A program made the position numbers and the translations under genes. Source: Azorinus chamasolen (lineage: Eukaryota > Mollusca > Bivalvia > Cardiida > Solecurtidae). Taken from it: a stretch of 64,000 nt of DNA. The notes under the pieces were generated by a model. It saw only the letters and a list, made by a program, of their open reading frames with translations. It had not been told where the DNA came from and made no database searches. Positions 10,294 through 20,635 of this stretch are shown here, piece by piece. Within the stretch, counting starts at the first letter, position 1. Every line of letters begins with the position of its first letter. Where the stretch lies: NCBI GenBank assembly GCA_963576725.1, contig OY755244.1, positions 79,917,620 through 79,981,619 of the forward strand, in the 5' to 3' direction.

Positions 10294-11050
10294 TTATTAG
10301 TGTTATACCAATCATTAGTGAACACAAATAATTAGTATTAAAACAATAACTTGTGTTGTACCAATAACAAGTGCTATACCAATAATTAGTGGTATACCAT
10401 AATAAGTGTTGCACCAATAATAGGTGTTATACGAATAAATAGTGTTATACCAATAACAAGTGTTATACATGTACCAATAATAAGTGCTATACCAATAAAT
10501 AGTGTTATACCAATAATTAGTGTTGTACCAATAATAAGTGCTATACGAATAATAAGTGTTATACGAATAATTAGTGCTATACGAATAATAAGTGGTATAC
10601 GAATAATTAGTGGTATACCAATAATAAATGTTATACCAATAATTAGTGTTATACCAATAATTAGTGTTATACATGTACCAATAATAAGTGTTATACCAAT
10701 AATAATAAGTGTTAAACGTATAATTAGTGGTATACAAATAATTAGCGGTATACCAATAATAAGTGGTATACGAATAATTAGCGGTATACCAATAATAAGT
10801 GTTATACGAATAATTAGTGGTATACGAATAATAAGTGTAATACCAATAATAAGTGTTATGCCAATAATGAGTGTTAAACCAATAATTAGTGTTACCAATA
10901 ATAATTGTTATACAAATAATTAGTGTTACCGATAATTAGTGTTACCAGTAATTAGTGTTATACCAATAATTAGTGTTACCAATAATTAGTGTTGTTCCAA
11001 TAATTAGTGTTAAGCCAATTATTAGTGTTATACTAATAACTTGTGTTATA
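10294..11050. repeat. Minisatellite, about 19-bp unit
   Basis: Some forty tandem copies of a unit close to AATAATTAGTGTTATACCA, varying between AATTAG and AATAAG and between CCA and CGA. ATGTACC insertions recur near 10468 and 10672. Long Tyr/Asn or Ile/Leu open frames on the minus strand are artefacts of the repeat. Confidence 0.95.
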
Positions 11051-11059
11051 ACTTGTGGT

Positions 11060-11198
11060 TACAGTATAGGATTTGGTGGAGACCATTATATATATAAAGA
11101 GTGGTCACAGTATAGGGTTTGGTGGAGAAAACTTATAGGGTTTAGTGGAGAGAGGACGATTTTAGTATTTTAGTACGCACCTTTATCTGTTGCTCGGA
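11060..11198. mobile_element. Six-bp class MITE, right part
   Basis: GAGTGGTCACAGTATAGGG and TTTGGTGGAGA, then GACGATTTTAGTATTTTAG, GTACGCACC and TTTATCTGTTGCTC. This is the right arm of the CAGAG-ended family, joined to the end of the minisatellite. Confidence 0.6.
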
Positions 11199-11299
11199 TT
11201 AACTTGTAACTGCACGAGATTTATTTCATTTTTTCTTATTTATGACATAAACATTGTAGGTATTTCAACCTTCAATGGCACAAATCCACAATAAAGACC

Positions 11300-11480
11300 A
11301 TTTAGGCTTTGCAAACAGTGTAGAACCATATCAGCCGTCACGACGGGTGACCAGAGTCTACACTGTTCGCCACCCATTACAGGACGTTTAATTGTTCTGA
11401 AGTGCGGGACAGGGAAGAACCTAATCAGATGCCGGGATTTATAAAACGTGCTGACTGGTCTGGTTCTACGCTGTTTGGAA
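11300..11480. mobile_element. Degenerate TTAA MITE hairpin
   Basis: TTTGCAAACAGTGTAGAACC, GTCACGACGGGTGACCAGAG and TCTACACTGTTCGCC form a short diverged hairpin of type A style. Ends not found. Confidence 0.35.
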
Positions 11481-11579
11481 AGCTTAATTGTTGGTAGAAC
11501 TCATACTTCAGAAGACTTAGTGTATGGGCATGTCGTATCTAGTTGCAAGCTTGGACATCGGTACGTGTGTATATATATA

Positions 11580-11906
11580 CAGTTGAACTTCGAATCTCGA
11601 CTTTTGGATAACTCGACTTTTGGATAACTCGACCTTTGGATTGGATAACTCGACTTTTGGATAACTCGAAGTAAAAGTTTTGTCCTTCCAAACTTTACAA
11701 TACAGAGTTGTTCTAAAATGTATACACGTATTTACGTATACCGGTATCTAAAACACACGTGACAGCTTAATGCAGGTCTAAAGCAATGTTGCATTAAGCT
11801 GTGGACTTGAGAAATTGTCCAGATTAGAAATCGGATGGCTCGATCCTCTGTTATCTCGGAGTAATTTGTATGTTCCCTTGTAGTTCGACATATCGAGGTT
11901 CAAATG
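11580..11906. mobile_element. TA-class MITE, TTGAACTTCGA subtype
   Basis: CAGTTGAACTTCGAATCTCG on the left and TATCGAGGTTCAAATG on the right, flanked by TA. Inside are a tandem ACTCGACTTTTGGATA repeat (about 11593-11670) and a half-size GCAGGTCTAAAGCAATGTTGC palindrome. A relative lies at 60841-61050. Confidence 0.65.
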
Positions 11907-11912
11907 TATATA

Positions 11913-12117
11913 CAGTAGAACCCCTCTAATGCGACCACTTAATAAATAAACATGAGTGTCTTTATAAGCAGGTGGTTGCTTAATGTAGGACAAAAGTAAT
12001 ACAGAAAGCTCCTCTAGGAGCTTTCTGCATTACTTTTGTCCTGCATTAAGCTACCACCTGCATCTAGCACATTTAATCATACCTCTTTTAAGTGGTCGCA
12101 TTAGCGGAGTTTTACTG
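11913..12117. mobile_element. TA-class MITE, ATGCGACC subtype
   Basis: TA-flanked CAGTAGAACCCCTCTAATGC to GCATTAGCGGAGTTTTACTG. Near-perfect central palindrome AATACAGAAAGCTCCTCTAGG and inverse. Lies 6 bp from the neighbouring TA element. Confidence 0.88.
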
Positions 12118-12341
12118 TACAATGGTTATGGGTGTTTTGACAATTAGTATAGTGACCAGATGTGAAGCTCTGTGCGACTTATTTCTTTATTGCAAACGAT
12201 GTCGAAACGGCGTGGATGGTCTTGTTCGGCTCTGTCGGCATCAATTTTGCGGTATCTTACCGGTTTCCTACTAGATGTGCATTGTATATATCCCAGAAAT
12301 TCCTAAATTTGGTCAACAGTATTTTATTTAATCAATATATA

Positions 12342-12454
12342 CAGTGACTCCCTCTAAACCGGAATTCCATGAGAGTTTCAGCCTACATTAAGCTGCAACC
12401 TATCTTAACCGACATTGTTATTAATTTTGGTGTCCGGTTTAGAGGGTTTTACTG
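12342..12454. mobile_element. TA-class MITE with hairpin deleted
   Basis: CAGTGACTCCCTCTAAACCGG to CCGGTTTAGAGGGTTTTACTG, TA-flanked. Only TACATTAAGCTGCAACCT of the right palindrome arm remains, so the centre has been lost. Confidence 0.75.
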
Positions 12455-12470
12455 TATATGCATGGACGCT

Positions 12471-12699
12471 TTAACCCATTACCTCATAGGCTATTTTTAG
12501 ATCCTACCCCTTTGAATAAATCTACTGAAAAGGAACATTTACTAGAGAAAAGGAGCATTTTAGAACTGTGAAGTTTTGAAACCACTGTGATAAATAGAGC
12601 ATTTGCTCCATAGGAGCAAATGCTCTATTTATCACAATGGTTTCAGAAAGTGACTTTCACAGAGGCGTCAAAAGATATATGAAGAAGGACACAAATTAA
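12471..12699. mobile_element. TTAA-class type B MITE
   Basis: TTAACCCATTACCTCATAGG at the left; hairpin GATAAATAGAGCATTTGC, GCTCCATAGGAGC and inverse. Right end decayed to CACAAATTAA. Confidence 0.75.
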
Positions 12700-12799
12700 T
12701 GATAAAATACAAAAAGAGAATTATGAAATACGGGAACACTCACCCATTGGTACCCAGTGTCTCATAACAAGGATATCGATGTTATTGGCTTATACCAGC

Positions 12800-12985
12800 A
12801 ACATATACACCCTTGCAAACAGAGTAGACCCAGATCAGAGGGCTCCTGTAGGAGCCGTCTGATCAAGGTCTGCTCTGTTTACTTATGCAATAATATAGAT
12901 ATGATTAGACTACAGCTGCTGTCAATGGCAAAACTTCCTGTGTTAATTATAAAAATATGATCTAATAAAAATATTTATGATGTCA
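12800..12985. mobile_element. Type A hairpin and right part
   Basis: TTGCAAACAGAGTAGACCC, GGCTCCTGTAGGAGCC and GATCAAGGTCTGCTCTG form the hairpin. TATGATGTCATTCTTTT is the outer arm. Termini are weak. Confidence 0.6.
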
Positions 12986-13149
12986 TTCTTTTTTATATGA
13001 ATATCCATAGAGAAATGGTTATATTATTTATATGGGAATAAATGGGTAAAATAAAACGTGTAAGGAATAGGTTTATGTGCTGAAATACACGTGCGTCCAA
13101 TATGGCTTACTTCTTAAACAGTGCTTGTTATAAATATTTTGGGTGCGGG

Positions 13150-13345
13150 GCACAAGACTACTGGCATTTGTAAACGGTTAAGACCGAGATCAGGGGGCTC
13201 CTAGAGGAGGCATCTGATCAGAGTCTGCACTGTTTATCATTTAAAACTTTTTCGCCAAACAAAACACCCTTTCCTATTGAATGGACACGTGTGTTAAAAC
13301 AATGATGGACCATTCGACCTTGAGAATTCGGCATGCAAAGGGTTA
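13150..13345. mobile_element. Degenerate TTAA MITE
   Basis: TTTGTAAACGGTTAAGACC, GGGGCTCCTAGAGGAGGC and GATCAGAGTCTGCACTGTTT form a hairpin. The right end is GCAAAGGGTTAA near 13343. Confidence 0.5.
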
Positions 13346-13379
13346 AACAGGAACATTCAAAACAGACACAAATAAAATA

Positions 13380-13582
13380 CAGTAAAACCTCTCTTAACCG
13401 GAATTCTAGTAGAGAAGAATTTAGATAGTTTAGGCAGGTGACTGCTTAATGTAGGGTGAAAGTCATGCAGAAAGCTCCTCTAGGAGCATTCTGCATGACT
13501 CCCACCATGCGTTAAGCTGTCTCCTGTCTCAAAGACCGATATTTATACTAAATTTAACGTCCGGTTAAAAGAGGTTTTACTG
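13380..13582. mobile_element. TA-class MITE, CCGG subtype
   Basis: TA CAGTAAAACCTCTCTTAACC to CCGGTTAAAAGAGGTTTTAC TG TA. Palindrome AGAAAGCTCCTCTAGGAGC with some arm changes. Immediately followed by another CAGTAAACC start at about 13585. Confidence 0.85.
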
Positions 13583-13651
13583 TACAGTAAACCTTCTCTT
13601 CATTGACCACGCAATAGATATCTAGTTCTCAGACAAATGGAAGCTGAGTGA

Positions 13652-14157
13652 CATCCATGGCCGAGTGGTTATGATCTTTGACTGGCAATCACTTAGCCCC
13701 TAACCGCTGTGGTTCCCAGCCAAGCCTGTGCATTTGGATTCCTATGTGAAGATTCTGTCCAATTGGCTTGCTCTATGTCTGTGCTTCTATCCGGATGTCC
13801 TTAACCCATTGCTTCATAGGCTATTTTAGATACACTTTAAATAATCTACTGAAATGAAACATTTACTAGAAAGGGATTTTTTTAGAATTTGTTTAGTTTT
13901 GATATAATTGTGATAAATAGAGTATTTGCTCCTATGGAGCAATTGCTCTTTTTATCAAAATGGTTTCAAAAAGTGACTTTTACTGAGGCATCAAAAGGCG
14001 TCAATATGAGAGAATGAGTTAACATAGAACAATGCAATTTGTTCCGTGTATGGAAAAAACAGTCTGGGTCTTCCTCCATTATCTTATTAGCTGGACGTCG
14101 CGATATGACTGATAACATCGTTAAAGCGACGTAAAATCACGACACAACGAACAAAAT
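13652..14157 (+). mobile_element. tRNA-derived SINE, split by a TTAA MITE
   Basis: The head has a tRNA Leu/Ser-like A box, TGGCCGAGTGGT (13658-13669), and a decayed B box, GGTTCCCAGCC (13711 on). The tail reads AGCTGGACGTCGCGATATGA and GTTAAAGCGACGTAAAA, as in widespread invertebrate SINEs. A type B MITE (13801-14022) sits in the middle; the two SINE halves are otherwise in the usual order. Tail relatives are at 23228-23345 and 31440-31612. Confidence 0.7.
13801..14022. mobile_element. TTAA-class type B MITE nested in SINE
   Basis: TTAACCCATTGCTTCATAGG to AGAGAATGAGTTAA. Hairpin GATAAATAGAGTATTTGC, GCTCCTATGGAGC and inverse. It interrupts the SINE and so is the younger insertion. Confidence 0.85.
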
Positions 14158-14212
14158 GGTATCGAGATCTAGTAAGGCAGGAAAAAAGTAACCATCTTCT
14201 CTTTAACTCTTT

Positions 14213-14452
14213 TGGCGCGAAATTTAAAAGTGTCGTCTGCAATAATTATTTCATATTAAATATAATTCTAAACTAAATAATACAGGTATATTAGCAAAAC
14301 ATTTGCTTTTAAAAACCTGTATGCTTGGGCTAAAATAATACAGAAAACAGTGAAGTCCAAGGTCAGATGCCGCCTTGAAAAGGCGTCATCTGACCTGGGA
14401 CTGCACAGTTTTCAATGGTGCCAACAAGTGACATTGGCGCTGAAAGAGTTAA
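14213..14452. mobile_element. TTAA-class type E MITE
   Basis: TTAACTCTTTTGGCGCGAAA to TTGGCGCTGAAAGAGTTAA. Hairpin GTCCAAGGTCAGATGCCGCC and GGCGTCATCTGACCTGGGAC around TTGAAAA. Confidence 0.75.
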
Positions 14453-14541
14453 TGTTTAGTAATTTAAGTGGTCGTCTAAGAAAGTCTTCACCGTCTACAG
14501 TGTAGATCCAGATGAGTGGAACTGATATTCGTTGATAGCTA

Positions 14542-14717
14542 CAGTAGAACCTGTCTTACGTGACCATTCATTTATTGTATTTAATGCACGGCAAAAGTAA
14601 TGCAGAATGCTCCTATCGGAGCTTTCTGCATTACTTTTTCCCTGCATTAAGCTACCACCTGACTTAAAGATCAAGATTTATACCGATTTTAATATTCGCT
14701 TAAGACAGATTCTACTG
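14542..14717. mobile_element. TA-class MITE, AAGCGGCC subtype
   Basis: CAGTAGAACCTGTCTTACG to CGCTTAAGACAGATTCTACTG, left TA kept. Palindrome AATGCTCCTATCGGAGCTTT; the left outer segment is shortened. Confidence 0.75.
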
Positions 14718-14894
14718 TGGTTAAAAATTTGAGCACGCACATTAGATAAGTGCCATGCATCAGTTGCAGAATATATATTGAAGCTAACGACATAAATTAA
14801 TTTGTTCAGAGGAAGTGCACGCTGCGATGCGATGAATTGCACTTTGATTCGTATATAAGACCTCCCACGCACGCGAATGCATCAATCATCAACG

Positions 14895-15075
14895 CTTTCA
14901 GTGTAAGCAGTGTCGTCTGCTTGACACATTGTCGTCTGCTTCAAGTTTTTGAATGGATGTTCATTCAATTTCTTTTTAAAACAAATATCCATTGTGTGTC
15001 AAACAGTTTGGATCCTGATGAGAGCCGTGTAACTCGACGTCTAGTCTGGATGCAAACTGTTTGCATGTGACATCA
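14895..15075. mobile_element. Type C-like MITE remnant
   Basis: GTCGTCTGC blocks near 14912 and 14931, then GTCAAACAGTTTGGATCCTG, GAGAGCCGTGTAACTCGACG and GCAAACTGTTTGCA. The terminal TTAA is not found. Confidence 0.55.
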
Positions 15076-15099
15076 TAGAACTGTCTTCGTGGCGGTGAA

Positions 15100-16330
15100 G
15101 TGTTTAATTCAGTGTGACGGGGGAAAATGCATCTGTATGAGCAGATGACGTCCTTTTCTTGGTTGATAACGGTGCTTGCTATTTCTTATTTCAAGATATA
15201 ATGCAAATATTTAAAGAAATCGCCACTGACAGGTCAAACAGTTTTGGTCTAGATGTAGTAAAGTAGAGGACAGTGGGCAGAAATTTACACTCCTAACTGC
15301 AAAGACCTGACCTAACACTAGCCGAACGAAGCGGTAAAAGGAAACATGGTAAGTTTTGCTGAAGCAAGATTCACCCTCGATTGCAAATTAATCTAACATA
15401 TATCCATCAACCTGAGTCTGGACACCTCTGACGACTTAAACACGTAAAAAGGTGTTTTATCAGTTGAGTATGAAATTAATTTGGTGGTCGTACATAGGCC
15501 TAACATGCCTATTACTGTCTGGAGGATAATCGCAAGTGGAGAACACACAAATCATCCTTAAGCTTTGCTCTGCATTGACAAATTAATATTCAACGGTATG
15601 TTTCAAGTTCAATGAGCTCCAGCATAGCGGATTTTAAGCAATTATGTTAATAACCATTTCACTCGCAAAACATCAAAAACGAAATGATCATTTGATCAAA
15701 TCCGTAAATGTAAACTCCGCCAGGGCGAACAATGGTGGGGACGAGTTCCGCCTGATGTCAGAAACTGAACGGAAAAGTATGTTTTACATTTGGTTGAAAT
15801 ATTTCTTTGGATAAATTGATATTAATTCAGAAGTGTGATTAAATTACACCAATTTAAAGATAATCATTGGAAAAAGTCAATTGCCGTGCTCTCTTTGAAT
15901 AGCATATTTGAAATATGTTCAAGTGTATTAAATACTTTTAATAGATTTTATGAAAATAAATTGAACGAGATTTAAATTATCTCCAGTGTTTTGGCCCTCC
16001 TTTATTGGCCATCACGTCTCGTGAAAATATTATTTGCCTCCGATAATCTGCTAGACCGTGGCTTGTATGAAAATCGACTGTTTGTGTGGTTTCTTTATCT
16101 GTTTGAATTAGCGGAGTAAATGAATATGCAAATCGGCTCTTGTCGGAAACTGGTGGTTTTCATTCACACTCTTAAATGCAACAAACACCTGTGTTTCCGC
16201 AGCAAAACCAAAGCAATCCCAGCAAAAGCTTCTTTCATCAACGGCGGTTAGAGGTGTTTAATATGTTGCACGCTTAATTATTGTCTAAAAATCGTTTGCT
16301 GTAATTCTGGAAATTATTGTTTTACTTCTT
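15100..16330. other. Repeat-free island, no gene seen
   Basis: About 1.2 kb without any MITE hairpin or LINE piece, in a part of the window where repeats come every few hundred bases. No convincing exon on either strand. It contains an octamer ATGCAAAT near 16126, TTAATTATTG near 16274 and several E-box-like CACCTG/CAGGTG sites. It could be a conserved regulatory element, but that is only inferred from absence of insertions. Confidence 0.35.
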
Positions 16331-16334
16331 TGTC

Positions 16335-16586
16335 TTAACCCTGGTTCCCTGTTCTATGTTTATTACAAATTTCAGTACTTACTGAATATTCATTAACAAA
16401 AAAGTTATAAAGAATTATAGAAGGTGGAACATTGTAGACATTTTAGAAAGCAAAGAAACAGATATATCAAATTCTATTAGCAAACAGAGCAGATCCTGAT
16501 CAGACGGCTCCTCTAGGAGCCGTCTGATCTGGGTCTACTCTGTTTGCAGATGCGTGAAAACACGTTTAAATGAGGGAAAGGGTTAA
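16335..16586. mobile_element. TTAA-class type A MITE
   Basis: TTAACCCTGGTTCCCTGTTC to GAGGGAAAGGGTTAA. Hairpin GCAAACAGAGCAGATCCTG, GGCTCCTCTAGGAGCC and inverse ending CTCTGTTTGC. Complete. Confidence 0.88.
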
Positions 16587-16867
16587 AATGTAGTAAGAGT
16601 ATCAAACGGTTTGTGTCCTGATTAGACACCGAGTCTGGATTAAAGCTATTTGCATGAGCACGAATTCGCTGCCAACAAAGTCGAGAAAAACTCTTTTAAA
16701 AGGCAATAGTTTCACCTTTTCTGGGTATAATGTCTTCAATTTTCGTCAGCATGTATTTCAACTGCTGTAAGACAATCGACTAAAATAGATTTGATATAAA
16801 TAATACCTCACGCTAAACTTTAGTCTACTCAGTTTAAGATAGTACAACGACTGCTGCACTCACAGGC

Positions 16868-16952
16868 CCAATGTTATAAAACTTCCGAATCTGAGTCCGA
16901 GATCATTTTCAAAATCTGATTGTTGAGATGCTTGAGAATGATCTCAGACTAG
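16868..16952. repeat. Small fold-back (TGAGTCTGAG family)
   Basis: ATAAAACTTCCGAATCTGAG and GAGATCATTTTCAA mirrored by TTGAGAATGATCTCAGACT. Related in layout to the inverted repeats at 38628 and 42408. Confidence 0.5.
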
Positions 16953-17148
16953 GGAAAAAATAATGACTTCAAGGAGTTGACAGTACAACATGTTACTCCG
17001 TTATTCTAGGAAAAAAACTGTCATGGACGTAGTTAGTTTCTATATGTGCCTATACTAGTACACTGCGACTCCAAAGAAACTATAGTCCCTATTAAAAAGA
17101 TATTAACAAAAAATATGTGTGTTCTCTTAATGATCTCTGCCACATTCA

Positions 17149-17398
17149 TTAACCCTTTCCTTCATACAAACGCATTTTAACACCTTTCTAACCAGAATAC
17201 ACCCAGATCAGACGACCCCTGCAGGAGCCGTCTGATCAGGGTCTGCTCTATTTGCTTATGAAATGATAAAATATCTCATTCTACAGTTTCTTCCAATACC
17301 AAAACATCATGTGTACATATGCCATTATAAAAAATTCAGCTAATAAATATTCACGATGTTATTATTTCTTACATAAATATGCAACAAGAAACGGGATA
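17149..17398. mobile_element. TTAA-class type A MITE
   Basis: Left end TTAACCCTTTCCTTCATAC; hairpin ACCCAGATCAGACGACCCC, TGCAGGAGCCG and GTCTGATCAGGGTC. It is reversed relative to the 16335 copy, judged by the arm asymmetry. Right TTAA decayed to GGGATAA. Confidence 0.75.
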
Positions 17399-17473
17399 AA
17401 TACTATACAGATGGGCTTCGTTAGCTTCGTTAGGCATAGCGTCACATATAATTCCATTGTTGAGTTACATGTA

Positions 17474-17678
17474 CAGTAAAACCCCTCTAATGCGATCACC
17501 AAAAATGGGCATAATTCTGGGTGCTAGATGCAGGTGGTAGCTTAATGCAGGACGAAAGTTATGCAGAAAGCTCCTATAGGAGCTTTCTGCATAACTTTCG
17601 TCCTGCATTAAGCAACCACCTGCTTTAAACGACACCAGTGGCTGTTTATTAAGTGGTCGAATTAGCGGGGTTTTACTG
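17474..17678. mobile_element. TA-class MITE, ATGCGACC subtype
   Basis: TA-flanked CAGTAAAACCCCTCTAATGC to AATTAGCGGGGTTTTACTG. Perfect central palindrome with GCTCCTATAGGAGC at 17570-17583. Confidence 0.9.
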
Positions 17679-17734
17679 TATGTGCAAATGTAATACTCGG
17701 GTAAGCCCGTACCCCGCTATGGAAATAATAACAT

Positions 17735-18208
17735 CTCCCCCAGAGGTCCAGATAAGATTGAATTAAAATATTTTCAAGAATAATTCCTTTATTTCTCCAC
17801 CAAACTCTATCTTGTAACAACTCTATAATCGTATCTAAAAGACTATTTTAAAGATTGGCCAAAACATAGGCTGTGGTGGAGAAATGCTGTTTTAGTATTT
17901 GAGTACAGTAAAACCTCTCTATAACGGCCACTAAATTGTGTTAATTAGTTGGCATTTAGGGCAAGTGGCTGCTTAAAGCAAGGTGAAAGTAAAACAGAAC
18001 GCTCCTATACTTTAAAGCAATGTGAAAGTAAAACAGGACGCTCCTATTGGAGCGTTCTGTTTTACTTCCACCTTGCTTAAAGCAGCCGCCACCTTGCTTT
18101 AAGCAACCGCCTGCCTTTAACACAAAATACTTGATGTAATTTAGTGGCCGTTATAGAGAGTTTTTACTGTAACTACCTTTATCATTTGCTCTGAGAAGTC
18201 TCCTCAAA
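17735..18208. mobile_element. Six-bp class MITE carrying a nested TA element
   Basis: CAGAGGTCCAGATAAGATTG at the left, CACCAAACTCTATCTTGTAA and its diverged inverse in the centre, and ACTACCTTTATCATTTGCTC TG at the right. A TA-class MITE entered the right arm at a TA (17906-18168). Confidence 0.7.
17906..18168. mobile_element. TA-class MITE, ATAACGGCC subtype, nested
   Basis: TA-flanked CAGTAAAACCTCTCTATAAC to GTTATAGAGAGTTTTTACTG. The arm GCAAGGTGAAAGTAAAACAG...CGCTCCTAT is duplicated (about 17980 and 18012), so the palindrome is unequal. Inserted in a six-bp class element. Confidence 0.85.
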
Positions 18209-18229
18209 TATTTTGACTACTTCCGATTC

Positions 18230-18335
18230 GGTCGAGCGTTTGAAAACTATTGACCGAGTGTCAAACAGTTTAGATCCTGATGAGACGCCGAGTTTCTCTG
18301 CGTCTCATCTGAATCCAAGCAGTTTGCAGATGCAA
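18230..18335. mobile_element. Type C hairpin fragment
   Basis: GTGTCAAACAGTTTAGATCC, GAGACGCCGAGTTTCTCTGC and GAATCCAAGCAGTTTGC. Ends lost. Roughly 300 bases downstream of it (18340-18640) show nothing recognisable. Confidence 0.5.
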
Positions 18336-18643
18336 GTCAGGTCGCAGACCCCATTCAATAAAACACGGCCGCCATTTTTGGGACTACTGTAATTTTGATG
18401 CAATTAAAAAACATATGCTCTGCATTTACTCATCGGATATCAGTTTTATTTGACAGACATGCATCTTACACGATCCTCTACTGGAAATTGTTTAAACCGC
18501 CTGGTACTAAAATAAAAAATGCCTTAACTTATTTGAAAATGTCCGTAATGTATTAAAAAGTATCCAAACAGATACAAGAAATGTTAACAACTTGGCTCAG
18601 ATACAATTTTCTGATGAACCCTCATACACATCACTACAACATA

Positions 18644-18848
18644 CAGTGAAACCCCCCTAATGCGACCACTTAATAAACAACCACTGGTGTCGTTTAAAGC
18701 AGGTGGTTGCTTAAAGCAGGGCGAAAGTTATGCAGAAAGCTCCTATAGGAGCTTTCTGCATAACTTTCGTCCTGCATTAAGCTACCACCTGCCTCTGCCA
18801 CCCGGAATTCTGCCCCTTTTTGGAAGTCGCATTAGCGGGGTTGTACTG
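18644..18848. mobile_element. TA-class MITE, ATGCGACC subtype
   Basis: TA CAGTGAAACCCCCCTAATGC to GCATTAGCGGGGTTGTACTG TA. Core GCTCCTATAGGAGC at 18739-18752. Complete. Confidence 0.9.
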
Positions 18849-18862
18849 TATTCGTATACAAA

Positions 18863-19043
18863 CAGTAAAACATAAACGGTCATCAAAAAGAAGTCTGTAA
18901 GGTAGGTGGCAGCTAAATACAGATCAACATTAATGCAGAAAGCTCCTTTAGCAACTTTATGCATTACTTTTGCCCTGCATTAAGCAACCATCTTCTTTTC
19001 CTGTGTTAACAAAATGAATGGTCGCTTATGACAGGCTCTACTG
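18863..19043. mobile_element. TA-class MITE, AAGCGGCC-like
   Basis: CAGTAAAACATAAACGGTCA to GTCGCTTATGACAGGCTCTACTG-type right end (last CTG at 19043, TA after). Palindrome diverged around GCTCCTTTAGCAACTTTA. Confidence 0.7.
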
Positions 19044-19227
19044 TATTTTTGCTAGAAACGAGATTTGGAATAAAAATTTCTTATGGGTCAAGTTGTGAGC
19101 ATTTTTGTTTTAGATTTGGTTACATTTGTATCAATAATTCAATTACATTTATGGAGGGTTTCTTAATCTGGTGCCCGTGTTCAACCAAAAGCATAACCGC
19201 CAGAGGCGACACCACAAGTTTTCTATA

Positions 19228-19380
19228 TACTGTGAAACTTAATGCAGGGTGAAAGTCATGCAGAAAGCTCTTCTTATCTAGGAGCTTTCTGCATGCCTTT
19301 CACCCTGCATTAAGCAGCCACCTGCCTACAAAGACATACATTATTCATTACTTAAATTTCGTAGTATCGAGTTTTTACTG
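19228..19380. mobile_element. TA-class MITE, left end truncated
   Basis: CTGTGAAACTTAATGCAGGG followed by GTCATGCAGAAAGCTCTTC and the inverse, ending GAGTTTTTACTG TA. The left terminal segment is missing. Confidence 0.65.
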
Positions 19381-19599
19381 TATGGCTATGTGATAACACT
19401 TTTAAAATAATTATATTACTCTCTGAAACCAGTCGCCTGATTTGAATAAAATTGTACAGATATGTCCATTTTGCCTCTACAATTTCGCAAATATCGTTCA
19501 AACATATACCCTTACAATTGCCTTATGTATTATTTCAGTAAGCTAAAGCAGTAAAAGATCATAAATATTTCACTGAAAATCACGTTTATTCAGAATACG

Positions 19600-19775
19600 G
19601 TTAAATCCCTCTAGTCCAAACCTTTAGTAAAGAACAGTGTGGGTTGTTTTAGACAGGTGGCTGCTTAATGCAGGATGAAAGTCGTGCAGAAAGTTCCCTC
19701 TAAACCGGAATTTTAATAAAGAATAATTTCGGTCTTTAAGGTAGGCGGATGCCGCCTGTTTTACAGACCGGCATC
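19600..19775. mobile_element. Decayed TA-class MITE(s)
   Basis: CCCTCTAGTCCAAACC, GACAGGTGGCTGCTTAATGC, then a second CCCTCTAAACCGGAATT and GGCGGATGCCGCCTG. Two overlapping damaged copies. Confidence 0.5.
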
Positions 19776-20179
19776 AATACCCATTTGAGCTTGAACTAGG
19801 ACAGTGATACTACAAGAGTGCTTATAAGTCATAGCCATGACTTCGCTCCCATAGATAAATGTTACAACAGGCTTGCACTTAACCTCTACAGACGTGATTC
19901 TGTTCACCTCCAATTTACCCCTATCTTTGTTTGACATTTTCAAAAAATTAATATCCTGGTTGTCCGTGACGAATTTGCCACTGGGCATGATTAATTGAGT
20001 AAAGCATTTTAGCGAGGTGCTGGATGTTCAGTTGCCACATTATAAAATGCCGAAGAATGAGTCTTCAAGACCCCTCTAGTATAGGTCTAAATTGTTTTCA
20101 AATGCCAGTTAACCAAATCATTAACACTTTATCTCATACGAATGTGTTAAATGCCTTTGCAAACAGAATAGTCCTAGAC

Positions 20180-20249
20180 GCTAAACAGAACTACAGATAA
20201 AGGAGCTTACTAAAATACTATAATCGTCATTTCTCCACCAAACCCTATA
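20180..20249. mobile_element. Six-bp class MITE fragment
   Basis: AGATAAAGGAGCTTACTAAA, ATACTATAATCGTCATTTCT and CCACCAAACCCTATA. Left arm of the CAGAG family, broken at its TA by the element at 20250. Confidence 0.55.
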
Positions 20250-20455
20250 CAGTAAAACCTCTCTATAACGACCACTAAATTACATCAAGTATGTTGTGTT
20301 AAATACATGTGGCTGCTTAAAGCAAGGTGAAAGTAAAACAGAACGCTCCTGTAGGAGCGTTCTGTTTTACTTTCACCTTGCTTTAAGCAGTCACCGGCCC
20401 TAAATACCAAATAATTAACGCACTTTAGTGGTCGTTATAGAGAGGTTTTACTTGT
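20250..20455. mobile_element. TA-class MITE, ATAACGGCC subtype
   Basis: TA CAGTAAAACCTCTCTATAAC to GTTATAGAGAGGTTTTACTTG TA (one extra T at the right end). Palindrome with CGCTCCTGTAGGAGCG. Confidence 0.85.
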
Positions 20456-20635
20456 ATGTCGCGTGTACAGTTATAAGCAAAACCGAAAGTAATGAAACAC
20501 ATGTAATTACGTTTTTGATCGAGGTGTTAGTCTTTCAACCTGCTGATTAAAATCAACCGGTTGAAACTATTGTCTGCACATGTATATCGTTTTTTACATT
20601 TGATTAAGCGTACATGTGATTTCTGAAACACGATC

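Noticed and set aside
10315..10898. Overlapping 140- and 170-codon minus-strand frames
   Set aside because: Both are repeats of six or seven residues produced by the 19-bp minisatellite; frames stay open only because the unit has no stop in those phases.
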